DNA of 64,000 nucleotides, from positions 1,178,001 through 1,242,000 of the forward strand of contig NW_027478400.1 in assembly GCF_051014685.1 (NCBI RefSeq), given 5' to 3'. The position numbers and the translations under genes are program-made. The notes under the pieces are model-generated. The model saw nothing but the letters and a program-made list of their open reading frames with translations. It made no database searches and was not told the DNA's origin. Within the stretch, counting starts at the first letter, position 1. Each line of letters starts with the position of its first letter. This document shows, piece by piece, positions 1 to 11,095 of this stretch. The stretch is from Ptiloglossa arizonensis (Eukaryota; Arthropoda; Insecta; Hymenoptera; Colletidae).

Positions 1-190
1 GGGAAAAATGCACATACCTTTGTAATCGGGCGAGTTTCCACTTTCAGATGCAACAGGAATTTCTCGAGTTCATCGCTCCGTTCGCGAGATATGGGAGTTT
101 GAAGTTAAGGAATGGTTGAGGAACCATCAAAATTTTCGCAAGTCTGAAGCTAGAAACCAATAACTACAATGGCCTAGGGGAAAATACACA

Positions 191-207
191 TACCGTTGTA
201 ATCGGGC
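191..207 (+). promoter_or_regulatory. CENP-B-box-like 17-mer (example copy, degenerate)
   Basis: The stretch TACCGTTGTAATCGGGC fits the mammalian CENP-B box NTTCGNNNNANNCGGGN at CG, A and CGGG, which is 7 of the 9 fixed bases; the TT is AC here. The same string recurs in the many monomers of the CCGTTG class, while monomers with CCATTG or CCTTTG lose part of the match. Functional binding is not established, and a match of this quality could be chance. This is a resemblance only. Confidence 0.2.
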
Positions 208-438
208 GAGTTTCTGCTTTCAGCTGCAACAGGAATTTCGCGAGTTCGTCAATCCGTTCGTGAGATACGGGAGCTTGAAATTAAGGAAGGTTTGAGAAAC
301 CATCACAATTTTCGCAAGTCTGATACTCGAAACCAATAACTGGAATGGGCTACGGGAAAAGTACGCACACCCTTGTAATCGGGCGAGTTTCTACTTTCAG
401 ATGCAACAGGAATTTCTCGAGTTGGTCAATCCGTTCGC

Positions 439-615
439 GAGATATGGGAGTTTGAAGTTAGGGAATGGTTGAGAAACCATCACAATTTTCCCAAGTCTGA
501 TACTCGAAACCAATATCTACTATGGCCTAGGGCAAAAATACAAGTACCGTTGTAATCGGGCGAGTTTCTGCTTTCAGCTGCAATAGGAAATTCTCGAGTT
601 CGTCATTCAGTTCGC
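439..615 (+). repeat. Reference example of one satellite monomer (177 bp)
   Basis: One full period from GAGATATGGG to the base before the next GAGATATGGG, exactly 177 bp. It shows the landmark order: the dyad ATGGTT-GAGA-AACCAT at 465-480, a TGATACTCG core, the CTATGGCCTAGGGC variant of the CCTAGG segment, GTTGTAATCGGGCGAG, a CAGCTGCAATAGG variant of the CAGATGCAACAGG segment, CTCGAG and TTCGCGA at the junction. The monomer boundary is arbitrary because the repeat is circularly permutable. Confidence 0.95.
465..480 (+). other. Perfect inverted repeat, 6-bp stem with GAGA loop (example copy)
   Basis: ATGGTT at 465-470 and AACCAT at 475-480 are exact reverse complements around GAGA. The dyad recurs in a large share of monomers at the same place, just before AAAATTTT. 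If the + strand is transcribed, GAGA is a member of the GNRA tetraloop class. Common variants (ATGCTT, ATGTTT, ATGATT) break the fourth pair without a matching change on the other arm, so an RNA-level constraint is not shown. In DNA it could allow a small cruciform. Confidence 0.6.
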
Positions 616-3004
616 GAGATATGGGAGTTTGAAGTTAAGGAATGGTTGAGAAACCATCAAAATTTTTGCAAGTCTGATACTCGAAACCAATAACTACAAA
701 GGCATAGGGGAAAAATGCACATACCTTTGTAATCGGGCGAGTTTCCACTTTCAGATGCAACAGGAATTTCTCGAGTTCATCGCTCCGTTCGCGAGATATG
801 GGAGTTTGAAGTTAGGGAATGCTTGAGAAACCATCAAAATTTTCGCAAGTCTGATACTCGAAACCAATATCTACTATGGCCTAGGGCAAAAATACACGTA
901 CCGTTGTAATCGGGCGAGTTTCTGCTTTCAGATGCAACAGGAATTTCTCGAGTTGGTCAATCCGTTCGCGAGATATGGGAGTTTGAAGTTAGGGAATGGT
1001 TGAGAAACCTTCAAAATTTTCGCTGGTCTGATACTCGAAAACAATAACTACAACGGCCTAGGGGAAAAGTACACACGCCATTGTAATCGGGCGAGTTTCT
1101 ACTTTCAGGTGCAACAGGAATTTCTCGAGTTCGTCAAACCGTTCGCGAGATATGGGAGTTTGAAGTTAGGGAATGGTTGAGAAACCATCACAATTTTCCC
1201 AAGTCTGATACTCAAAACCAATATCTACTATGGCCTAGGGCAAAAATACACGTACCGATGTAATCGGGCGAGTTTCTGCTTTCAGATGCAACAGGAATTT
1301 CTCGAGTTCGTCAATCCGTTCGTGAGATATGGGAGTTTGAAGTTATGGAATGCTTGAGAAACGATCGAAATTTTCGCAAGTCTGATACTCGAAACCAATA
1401 ACTACTATGGCCTAGGGCAAAAATGCACATACCGTTGAAATCGGGCGAGTTTCTGCTTTCAGATGCAACAGGAATTTCTCGAGTTGGTCAATCCGTTCGC
1501 GAGATATGGGAGTTTGAAGTTAGGGAATGGTTGAGAAACCTTCAAAATTTTCGCTGGTCTGATACTCGAAACCAATAACTACAATATCATAGGGGAAAAA
1601 TACACATACCGTTGTAATCGGGCGAGTTTCTACTTTCAGATGCAACAGGAATTTCTCGAGTTCGTCAATCCGTTCGCGAGATGTGGGAGTTTGAAGTTAA
1701 GGAATGGTTGAGAAACCATCCAAATTTTCGCAAGTCTGATACTCGAAACCAATAACTACAATGGCCTAGGGGAAAAGTACACACACCATTGTAATTGTGG
1801 GAGTTTCTACTTTCAGATGCAACAGGAGTTTCTCGAGTTCGTCATTCCGTTCGCGAGATATGGGAGTTTGAAGTTAAGGAATGGTTGAGAATCCTTCAAA
1901 ATTTTCGCAGGTCTGATACTCGAAACCAATAACTACAAAGGCATAGGGGAAAAATGCACGTACCTTTGTAATCGGGCGAATTTCCACTTTCAGATGCAAC
2001 GGGAATTTCTCGAGTTCGACATTCCGTTCGCGAGATATGGGAGTTTGAAGTTAAGGAATGGTTGAGAAACCTTCAAAATTTTCGCAGGTCTGATACTCGA
2101 AACCAATAACTGGAATGGCCTAGGTCAAAAATACACGCACCGTTGTAATCGGATGTGTTTCTGCTTTCAGATGCAGAAGGAAATTCTCGAGTTCGTCAAT
2201 CCATTCGCGAGATATGGTGGTTTGAAGTTAAGGAATGGTTGAGAAACCCTCACAATTTTCGCAAGTCTGATACTCGAAACCAATATCTACTATGGCCTAG
2301 GGCAAAAATACACGTACCGTTGTAATCGGGCGAGTTTCTGCTTTCAAATGCAACGGGAATTTCTCGAGTTCGCCAATCCGTTCGCGAGATATGGGAGTTT
2401 GTAGTTATGGAATGCTTGAGAAACCATCAAAATTTTCGCAAGTCTGATACTCGAAACCATTAACTACTATGGCCAAGGGCAAAAATGCACATACCGTTGA
2501 AATCGGGCGAGTTTCTGCTTTCAGATGCAACAGGAATTTCTCGAGTTCGTCAATCCGTTCGCGAGATATGGGAGTTTGAAGTTAAGGAATGGTTGAGAAA
2601 CCTTCAAAATTTTCGCAAGTCTGAAGCTAGAAACCAATAACTACAATGGCCTAGGGGAAAATACACATACCGTTGTAATCGGGCGAGTTTCTGCTTTCAG
2701 ATGCAACAGGAATTTCTCGAGTTCGTCAATCCGTTCGCGAGATATGGGAGTTTGAAGTTTAGGAATGGTTGAGAAACCATCGAAATTTTCGCATTTCTGA
2801 TGCTAGAAACGAATAACTGGAATGGCCAAGGGGAAAAGTACACACCCCATTTTAATCGGTCGACTTTCTTCTTTCAGATGCAACAGGAATTTCTCGGGTT
2901 CGTCAATCCGTTCGCGAGATATGGGAGTTTGAAGTTAAGGAATGGTTGGGAAACCCTCAAAACTTTCGCAAGTCTGCTACTCGAAACCAATAACTACAAA
3001 GGCC

Positions 3005-3642
3005 TAGGGGAAAAACAAACATATCTTTGTAATCGGGCGAGTTTCTAATTTCAGATGCAACAGGAATTTCTCGAGTTCGTCAATCCGTTCGCGAGATATA
3101 GGAGCTTGAAGTTAAGGAATGGTTGAGAAACCATCAAAATTTTCGCAAGTCTGATACTCGAAACCAATAACTACAAAGGCATAGGGGAAAAATGCACATA
3201 CCTTTGTAATCGGGCGAGTTTCCACTTTCAGATGCAACAGGAATTTCTCGAGTTCATCGCTCCGTTCGCGAGATATGGGAGTTTGAAGTTAGGGAATGCT
3301 TGAGAAACCATCAAAATTTTCGCAAGTCTGATACTCGAAACCAATATGTATTATGGCCTAGGGGAAAAACACACATATCTTTGTAATCGGGCGAGTTTCT
3401 AATTTCAGATGCAACAGGAATTTCTCGAGTTCGTCAATCCGTTCGCGAGATATAGGAGCTTGAAGTTAAGGAATGGTTGAGAAACCATCAAAATTTTCGC
3501 AAGTCTGATACTCAAAACCAATAACTACAGAGGCATAGGGGAAAAATGCACATACCTTTGTAATCGGGCGAGTTTCCACTTTCAGATGCAACAGGAATTT
3601 CTCGAGTTCATCGCTCCGTTCGCGAGATATGGGAGTTTGAAG
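3005..3642 (+). repeat. Tandem dimer, 354-bp unit in two copies
   Basis: Two consecutive two-monomer units start near 3,005 and 3,359. Each has a monomer with GATATAGGAGC (GAGATATA at 3,093 and 3,447) followed by one with CATCGCTCC (3,255 and 3,609). The spacing is exactly 354 bp in both cases. It is a local two-monomer HOR of very limited copy number. Confidence 0.8.
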
Positions 3643-4484
3643 TTAAGGAATGGTTGAGGAACCATCAAAATTTTCGCAAGTCTGAAGCTAGAAACCAATA
3701 ACTACAATGGCCTAGGGGAAAATACACATACCGTTGTAATCGGGCGAGTTTCTGCTTTCAGCTGCAACAGGAATTTCTCGAGTTCGTCAATCCGTTCGTG
3801 AGATACGGGAGCTTGAAATTAAGGAAGGTTTGAGAAACCATCACAATTTTCGCAAGTCTGATACTCGAAACCAATAACTGGAATGGGCTAGGGGAAAAGT
3901 ACGCACACCCTTGTAATCGGGCGAGTTTCTACTTTCAGATGCAACAGGAATTTCTCGAGTTGGTCAATCCGTTCGCGAGATATGGGAGTTTGAAGTTAGG
4001 GAATGGTTGAGAAACCATCACAATTTTCCCAAGTCTGATACTCGAAACCAATATCTACTATGGCCTAGGGCAAAAATACACGTACCGTTGTAATCGGGCG
4101 AGTTTCTGCTTTCAGATGCAACAGGAATTTCTCGAGTTGGTCAATCCGTTCGCGAGATATGGGAGTTTGAAGTTAGGGAATGGTTGAGAAACCTTCAAAA
4201 TTTTCGCTGGTCTGATACTCGAAAACAATAACTACAACGGCCTAGGGGAAAAGTACACACGCCATTGTAATCGGGCGAGTTTCTACTTTCGGGTGCAACA
4301 GGAATTTCTCGAGTTCGTCAAACCGTTCGCGAGATATGGGAGTTTGAAGTTAGGGAATGGTTGAGAAACCATCACAATTTTCCCAAGTCTGATACTCAAA
4401 ACCAATATCTACTATGGCCTAGGGCAAAAATACACGTACCGATGTAATCGGGCGAGTTTCTGCTTTCAGATGCAACAGGAATTT
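3539..4484 (+). repeat. Duplicated block, copy 2 (matches 1-575 and about 892-1,300)
   Basis: The left part matches the start of the window at offset 3,538; the right part matches about 892-1,300 at offset 3,184, sharing ACACACGCCA (1,071 and 4,255) and ACCGATG (1,254 and 4,438). The 354-bp change in offset is exactly two monomers, so the copies differ by a whole-monomer gain or loss. Confidence 0.85.
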
Positions 4485-5880
4485 CTCGAGTTCGTCATTC
4501 CGTTCGCGAGATATGGGAGTTTGAAGTTAAGGAATGCTTGAGAAACCATCAAAATTTTCGCAAGTCTGATACTCGAAACCAATAACTGGAATGGCCTAGG
4601 GGAAAGGTACATCCACCATTGTAATCGGGCGAGTTTCTACTTTCAGATGCAACAGGAATTTCTCGAGTTCGTCAATCCGTTCGCGAGATTAGGGAGTTTG
4701 AAGTTAAGGAATGGTTGAGAAACCATCAAAATTTTCGCAAGTCTGATACTCGAAACCAATAACTACAAAGTCATAGCGGAAAAATGCACATACCTTTGTA
4801 ATCGGGCGAGTTTCCACTTTCAGATGCAACAGGAATATCTCGAGTTCGACATTCGGTTCGGGAGATATGGAAGTTTGAATTTAAGGAATGGTTGAGAAAC
4901 CATCAAAATTTTCGCAATTCTGATGCTAGAAACCAACAACTACAATGGCCTAGGGGAAAAATACACATACCGTTGTAATCGGGCGAGTTTCTGCTTTCAG
5001 ATGCAACAGGAATTTCTCGAGTTCGTCAATCCGTTCGCGAGAAATGGGAGTTTGAAGTTAAGGAATGGTTGAGAAACCACCAAATTTTCGCAAGTCTGAT
5101 ACTCGAAACCAATAACTACAAAGGCCAAGGGGAAAAATACACATACCGTTGTAATCGGGCGAGTTTCTGCTATCAGATGCAACAGGAATATCTCGAGTTC
5201 GTCATTCCGTTCGCGAGATATGGGAGTTTGAAGTTAAGGAATGGTTGAGAAACCACCACATTTTCGCAAGTCTGATCCTCGAAATCAATAACGGCAAAGG
5301 CCAAGGGGAAAGATACACATACCGTTGTAATCGGGCGAGTTTCTACTTTCAGATGCAACAGGAATTTCTCGAGTTCGTCAATTCGTTCGCGAGAAATGGG
5401 AGTTTGAAGTTAAGGAATGGTTGAGAAACCATCAAAATTTTCGCAAGTCTGATACTCGAAACCAATAACTACTATGGTCTAGGGCAAAAATGCACATACC
5501 TTTGTAATCGGGCGAGTTTTCACTTTCAGATGCAACACGAATTTCTCGAGTTCTTCATTCCGTTCGCGAGATATGGGAGTTTGAAGTTAAGGAATGCTTG
5601 AGCAACCATCCAAATTTTCGCAAGTCTGATACTCGAAACCAATAACTGGAATGGCCTAGGTCAAAAATACACATACCATTGTAATCGGGCGAGTTTTTAC
5701 TTTCAGATGCAACAGGAATTTCTCGAGTTCGTCAATCCGTTCGCGAGATATGGGAGTTTGAAGTTAAGGAATGGTTGAGAAACCATCAAAATCTTCGCTG
5801 GTCTGATACTCGAAACCAATAAATGGAATGGCCTAGGACTAAAGTACACACACCATTGTAATCGGGCTAGTTTCTACTTT

Positions 5881-7473
5881 CAGATACAACAGGAATTTCT
5901 CGAGTTCGTCAATGCGTTCGCGAGATATGGGAGTTTGAAGTTAAGGAATGCTTGAGAAACCATCAAAATTTTCGCAAGTCTGACACTCGAAACCAATAAC
6001 TGGAATGGCCTAGGGGAAAGGTACATCCACCATTGTAATCGGGCGAGCTTCTACTTTCAGATGCAAGTGGAATTTCTCGAGTTCGTCAATCCGTTCGCGA
6101 GATTAGGGAGTTTGAAGTTAAGGAATGGTTGAGAAACCATCAAAATTTTCTCTAGTCTGATACTCGAAACCAATAACTACAAACGCCTAGGCGAAAAATA
6201 CACGAACGTTTGTAATCGGGCGAGATTCCACATTCAGATGCAAGAGGAATTTCTCGAGTTCGTCTATCCGTTCGCGAGATATGGGAGGTTGAAGATAAGG
6301 AATGGTTGAGAAACCTTCAAAATTTTCGTTGGTCTGATACTCGAAACCAATAACTACAAAGGCCTAGGGGAGAAATACACACACCATTGTGATCGGGCGA
6401 GTTTCTACTTTCAGATGCAACAGGAATTTCTCGAGTTCGTCATTCCGTTCGCGAGATATGGGAGTTTGAAATTAAGGAATGTTTGAGAAACAATCAAAAT
6501 TTTCGCTGGTCTGATACGCGAAACCAATAACTGGAATGGCCTAGGGGAAAAGTACACACACCATTGTAATCGGGCGAGTTTCCACTTTCAGATGCAACAG
6601 CAATTTCTCGAGTTCGTCAATCCGTTCGCGAGATATGGGAGTTTGAAGTTAAGGAATGTTTGAGAAACCATCAAAATTTTCGAAAGTCTGATACTCGAAG
6701 CCAATAACAACAAAGGCCTAGGGGAAAAATGCACATATCCTTGTAATCGCGCGAGTTTCCACTTTCAGATGCAACAGGAATTTCGCGAGTTCGTCATTCC
6801 GTTCGCGAGATATGGGAGTTCGAAGTTAAGGAATGGTTGAGAAACCATCAAAATTCTCGCAATTCTAATGCTAGAAACAAATAACTGGAATGGCCTAGGG
6901 GAAAAGTACACACAACATTGTAATGCGGCGAGCTACTACTATCCGATGCAACAGGAATTTCACGAGTTCGTCAATCCGTTCGCGAGATATGCGAGTTTGA
7001 AGTTAAGGAATGGTTGAGAAACCATCAAAATTTTCGCAAGTCTGATAATCGAAACCAATAACTACAATGGCTTAGGGGAAAAATACACACACCATTGTGA
7101 TAGGGCGAGTTTCTACTTTCAGATGCAACAGGAATTTCTCGAGTTCGACATTCCGTTCGCGAGATATGGGAGTTTGAAATTAAGGAATGGCTGAGAAACA
7201 ATCAAAATTTTCGCTGGTCTGATACGCGAAACCAATAACTGGAATGGCCTAGGGGAAAAGTACACACACCATTGTAATCGGGCGAGTTTCCACTTTCAGA
7301 TGCAACAGCAATTTCTCGAGTTCGTCAATCCGTTCGCGAGATATGGGAGTTTGAAGTTAAGGAATGGTTGAGAAACCATCAAAATCTTCGCTGGTCTGAT
7401 ACTCGAAACCAATAAATGGAATGGCCTAGGACTAAAGTACACACACCATTGTAATCGGGCTAGTTTCTACTTT
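5881..7473 (+). repeat. 9-monomer HOR unit, copy A (1,593 bp)
   Basis: Nine monomers in a fixed order, identified by private variants: 1, CAGATACAAC with AATGCGTTCG; 2, GATTAGGGAG with TTCTCTAGTC; 3, GATTCCACATTC with GGGAGGTTGAAGATAAGG; 4, GAAATTAAGG with GATACGCG; 5, CAACAGCAATT with TCGAAAGTC; 6, GTAATCGCGCGAG with TTCGAAGTT; 7, ACAACATTG with CTATCCGATG; 8, GAAACAATC with CGCTGG; 9, CAACAGCAATT with GGACTAAAG. The unit then restarts with CAGATACAAC at 7,474, exactly 9 x 177 bp later. Confidence 0.88.
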
Positions 7474-9243
7474 CAGATACAACAGGAATTTCTCGAGTTC
7501 GTCAATGCGTTCGCGAGATATGGGAGTTTGAAGTTAAGGAATGCTTGAGAAACCATCAAAATTTTCGCAAGTCTGACACTCGAAACCAATAACTGGAATG
7601 GCCTAGGGGAAAGGTACATCCACCATCGTAATCGGGCGAGCTTCTACTTTCAGATGCAAGAGGAATTTCTCGAGTTCGTCAATCCGTTCGCGAGATTAGG
7701 GAGTTTGAAGTTAAGGAATGGTTGAGAAACCATCAAAATTTTCTCTAGTCTGATACTCGAAACCAATAACTACAAACGCCTAGGCGAAAAATACACGAAC
7801 GTTTGTAATCGGGCGAGATTCCACATTCAGATGCAAGAGGAATTTCTCGAGTTCGTCTATCCGTTCGCGAGATATGGGAGGTTGAAGATAAGGAATGGTT
7901 GAGAAACCTTCAAAATTTTCGTTGGTCTGATACTCGAAACCAATAACTGGAATGGCCTAGGGGAAAAGTACATACACCGTTGTAATCGGGCGAGTTTCTA
8001 CTTTCAGATGCAACAGGAATTTCTCGAGTTCGTGAATCCGTTCGCGTGATATGGGAGTTTGAAGTTAAGGAATGGTTGAGAAACCATCAAAATTTTCGCA
8101 AGTCTCATACTCGAAACCAATAACTACAAAGGCCTAGGGGAGAAATACACACACCATTGTGATCGGGCGAGTTTCTACTTTCAGATGCAACAGGAATTTC
8201 TCGAGTTCGTCATTCCGTTCGCGAGATATGGGAGTTTGAAATTAAGGAATGGTTGAGAAACAATCAAAATTTTCGCAGGTCTGATACGCGAAACCAATAA
8301 CTGGAATGGCCTAGGGGAAAAGTACACACACCATTGTAATCGGGCGAGTTTCCACTTTCAGATGCAACAGCAATTTCTCGAGTTCGTCAATCCGTTCGCG
8401 AGATATGGGAGTTTGAAGTTAAGGAATGTTTGAGAAACCATCAAAATTTTCGAAAGTCTGATACTCGAAGCCAATAACAACAAAGGCCTAGGGGAAAAAT
8501 GCACATATCCTTGTAATCGCGCGAGTTTCCACTTTCAGATGCAACAGGAATTTCGCGAGTTCGTCATTCCGTTCGCGAGATATGGGAGTTCGAAGTTAAG
8601 GAATGGTTGAGAAACCATCAAAATTCTCGCAATTCTAATGCTAGAAACAAATAACTGGAATGGCCTAGGGGAAAAGTACACACAACATTGTAATGCGGCG
8701 AGTTACTACTATCCGATGCAACAGGAATTTCACGAGTTCGTCAATCCGTTCGCGAGATATGCGAGTTTGAAGTTAAGGAATGGTTGAGAAACCATCAAAA
8801 TTTTCGCAAGTCTGATAATCGAAACCAATAACTACAATGGCTTAGGGGAAAAATACACACACCATTGTGATCGGGCGAGTTTCTACTTTCAGATGCAACA
8901 GGAATTTCTCGAGTTCGACATTCTGTTCGCGACATATGGGAGTTTGAAATTAAGGAATGGTTGAGAAACAATCAAAATTTTCGCTGGTCTGATACGCGAA
9001 ACCAATAACTGGAATGGCCTAGGGGAAAAGTACACACACCATTGTAATCGGGCGAGTTTCCACTTTCAGATGCAACAGCAATTTCTCGAGTTCGTCAATC
9101 CGTTCGCGAGATATGGGAGTTTGAAGTTAAGGAATGGTTGAGAAACCATCAAAATCTTCGCTGGTCTGATACTCGAAACCAATAAATGGAATGGCCTAGG
9201 ACTAAAGTACACACACCATTGTAATCGGGCTAGTTTCTACTTT
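7474..9243 (+). repeat. HOR unit, copy B (10 monomers, 1,770 bp)
   Basis: Same monomer order as the 9-monomer unit, with one extra monomer between types 3 and 4, marked by CGTGAATCCG, TTCGCGTGATATG and AAGTCTCATACTCG. The CTATCCGATG landmark of type 7 is at 8,709, 1,770 bp after its counterpart at 6,939. The unit ends where CAGATACAAC recurs at 9,244. The extra monomer also occurs in the copy at 13.7 kb, so it is either ancestral and lost from copy A or was gained before that copy arose. Confidence 0.87.
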
Positions 9244-10128
9244 CAGATACAACAGGAATTTCTCGAGTTCGTCAATGCGTTCGCGAGATATGGGAGTTTG
9301 AAGTTAAGGAATGCTTGAGAAACCATCAAAATTTTCGCAAGTCTGACACTCGAAACCAATAACTGGAATGGCCTAGGGGAAAGGTACATCCACCATTGTA
9401 ATCGGGCGAGCTTCTACTTTCAGATGCAAGAGGAATTTCTCGAGTTCGTCAATCCGTTCGCGAGATTAGGGAGTTTGAAGTTAAGGAATGGTTGAGAAAC
9501 CATCAAAATTTTCTCTAGTCTGATACTCGAAGCCAATAACAACAAAGGCCTAGGGGAAAAATGCACATATCCTTGTAATCGCGCGAGTTTCCACTTTCAG
9601 ATGCAACAGGAATTTCGCGAGTTCGTCATTCCGTTCGCGAGATATGGGAGTTCGAAGTTAAGGAATGGTTGAGAAACCATCAAAATTCTCGCAATTCTAA
9701 TGCTAGAAACAAATAACTGGAATGGCCTAGGGGAAAAGTACACACAACATTGTAATGCGGCGAGTTACTACTATCCGATGCAACAGGAATTTCACGAGTT
9801 CGTCAATCCGTTCGCGAGATATGCGAGTTTGAAGTTAAGGAATGGTTGAGAAACCATCAAAATTTTCGCAAGTCTGATAATCGAAACCAATAACTACAAT
9901 GGCTTAGGGGAAAAATACACACACCATTGTGATCGGGCGAGTTTCTACTTTCAGATGCAACAGGAATTTCTCGAGTTCGTCATTCCGTTCGCGAGATATG
10001 GGAGTTTGAAATTAAGGAATGGTTGAGAAACAATCAAAATTTTCGCTGGTCTGATACTCGAAACCAATAAGTACAATGGCCTAGGGGAAAAATACACATA
10101 CCGTTGTAATCGGGCTAGTTTCTACTTT
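9244..10128 (+). repeat. Contracted HOR unit, copy C (5 monomers, 885 bp)
   Basis: Order is type 1, a hybrid of types 2 and 5, then 6, 7 and 8. The hybrid has TTCTCTAGTC of type 2 followed by TCGAAGCCAATAACAAC of type 5 in perfect register near 9,515-9,545. The next unit begins at 10,129, exactly 5 x 177 bp later. This is the expected product of in-register unequal crossing over that removed the intervening monomers. Confidence 0.87.
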
Positions 10129-11095
10129 CAGATACAACAGGAATTTCTCGAGTTCGTCAATGCGTTCGCGAGATATGGGAGTTTGAAGTTAAGGAATGCT
10201 TGAGAAACCATCAAAATTTTCGCAAGTCTGACACTCGAAACCAATAACTGGAATGGCCTAGGGGAAAGGTACATCCACCATTGTAATCGGGCGAGCTTCT
10301 ACTTTCAGATGCAAGAGGAATTTCTCGAGTTCGTCAATCCGTTCGCGAGATTAGGGAGTTTGAAGTTAAGGAATGGTTGAGAAACCATCAAAATTTTCTC
10401 TAGTCTGATACTCGAAGCCAATAACAACAAAGGCCTAGGGGAAAAATGCACTTATCCTTGTAATCGCGCGAGTTTCCACTTTCAGATGCAACAGGAATTT
10501 CGCGAGTTCGTCATTCCGTTCGCGAGATATGGGAGTTCGAAGTTAAGGAATGGTTGAGAAACCATCAAAATTCTCGCAATTCTAATGCTAGAAACAAATA
10601 ACTGGAATGGCCTAGGGGAAAAGTACACACAACATTGTAATGCGGCGAGTTACTACTATCCGATGCAACAGGAATTTCACGAGTTCGTCAATCCGTTCGC
10701 GAGATATGCGAGTTTGAAGTTAAGGAATGGTTGAGAAACCATCAAAATTTTCGCAAGTCTGATAATCGAAACCAATAACTACAATGGCTTAGGGGAAAAA
10801 TACACACACCATTGTGATCGGGCGAGTTTCTACTTTCAGATGCAACAGGAATTTCTCGAGTTCGTCATTCCGTTCGCGAGATATGGGAGTTTGAAATTAA
10901 GGAATGGTTGAGAAACAATCAAAATTTTCGCTGGTCTGATACGCGAAACCAATAACTGGAATGGCCTAGGGGAAAAGTACACACACCATTGTAATCGGGC
11001 GAGTTTCCACTTTCAGATGCAACAGCAATTTCTCGAGTTCGTCAATCCGTTCGCGAGATATGGGAGTTTGAAGTTAAGGAATGGTTGAGAAACCA
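10129..11095 (+). repeat. HOR unit, copy D, tandem duplicate of copy C plus monomer 9
   Basis: Repeats the contracted order, including the same hybrid of types 2 and 5 near 10,400, at an offset of exactly 885 bp (CTATCCGATG at 9,771 and 10,656). Here type 8 continues into type 9 instead of restarting. Because the hybrid junction is shared, the deletion preceded the 885-bp duplication, giving a relative order of events. Confidence 0.85.

Larger units (their letters stand above)
1..575 (+). repeat. Duplicated block, copy 1 (offset 3,538 bp, 20 monomers)
   Basis: The window start aligns base for base with 3,539 onward. Shared rare variants are CATCGCTCC, TCTGAAGCTAG, GATACGGGAGC, AAGGAAGGTTTG and GTACGCACACCC. 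The correspondence breaks inside the monomer near 575, where this copy holds two extra monomers before similarity resumes at about 892 with an offset of 3,184 bp. Confidence 0.85.
1..5790 (+). repeat. Left array segment, mixed monomers with 20- and 18-monomer offset duplications
   Basis: About 33 monomers of mixed variant classes. Distinctive variants here are CATCGCTCC in place of GTCAATCC (71, 778, 3255, 3609), CGCTGGTCTG, TAGGGAATGG and CAATATCTACTATGG. The first 570 bp recur at 3,539 and a second stretch near 892-1,300 recurs at 4,076. No gene or foreign element is present. The right edge is where the regular 9-monomer pattern begins. Confidence 0.85.

Noticed and set aside
2800..3048. 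82-codon forward open frame, with near-copies at 12,963, 18,449, 24,995, 33,314, 34,729, 38,091 and 39,507
   Set aside because: It is the satellite monomer read through one altered stop codon. The same peptide recurs wherever the same substitution occurs, with no start context, domain or codon signal.
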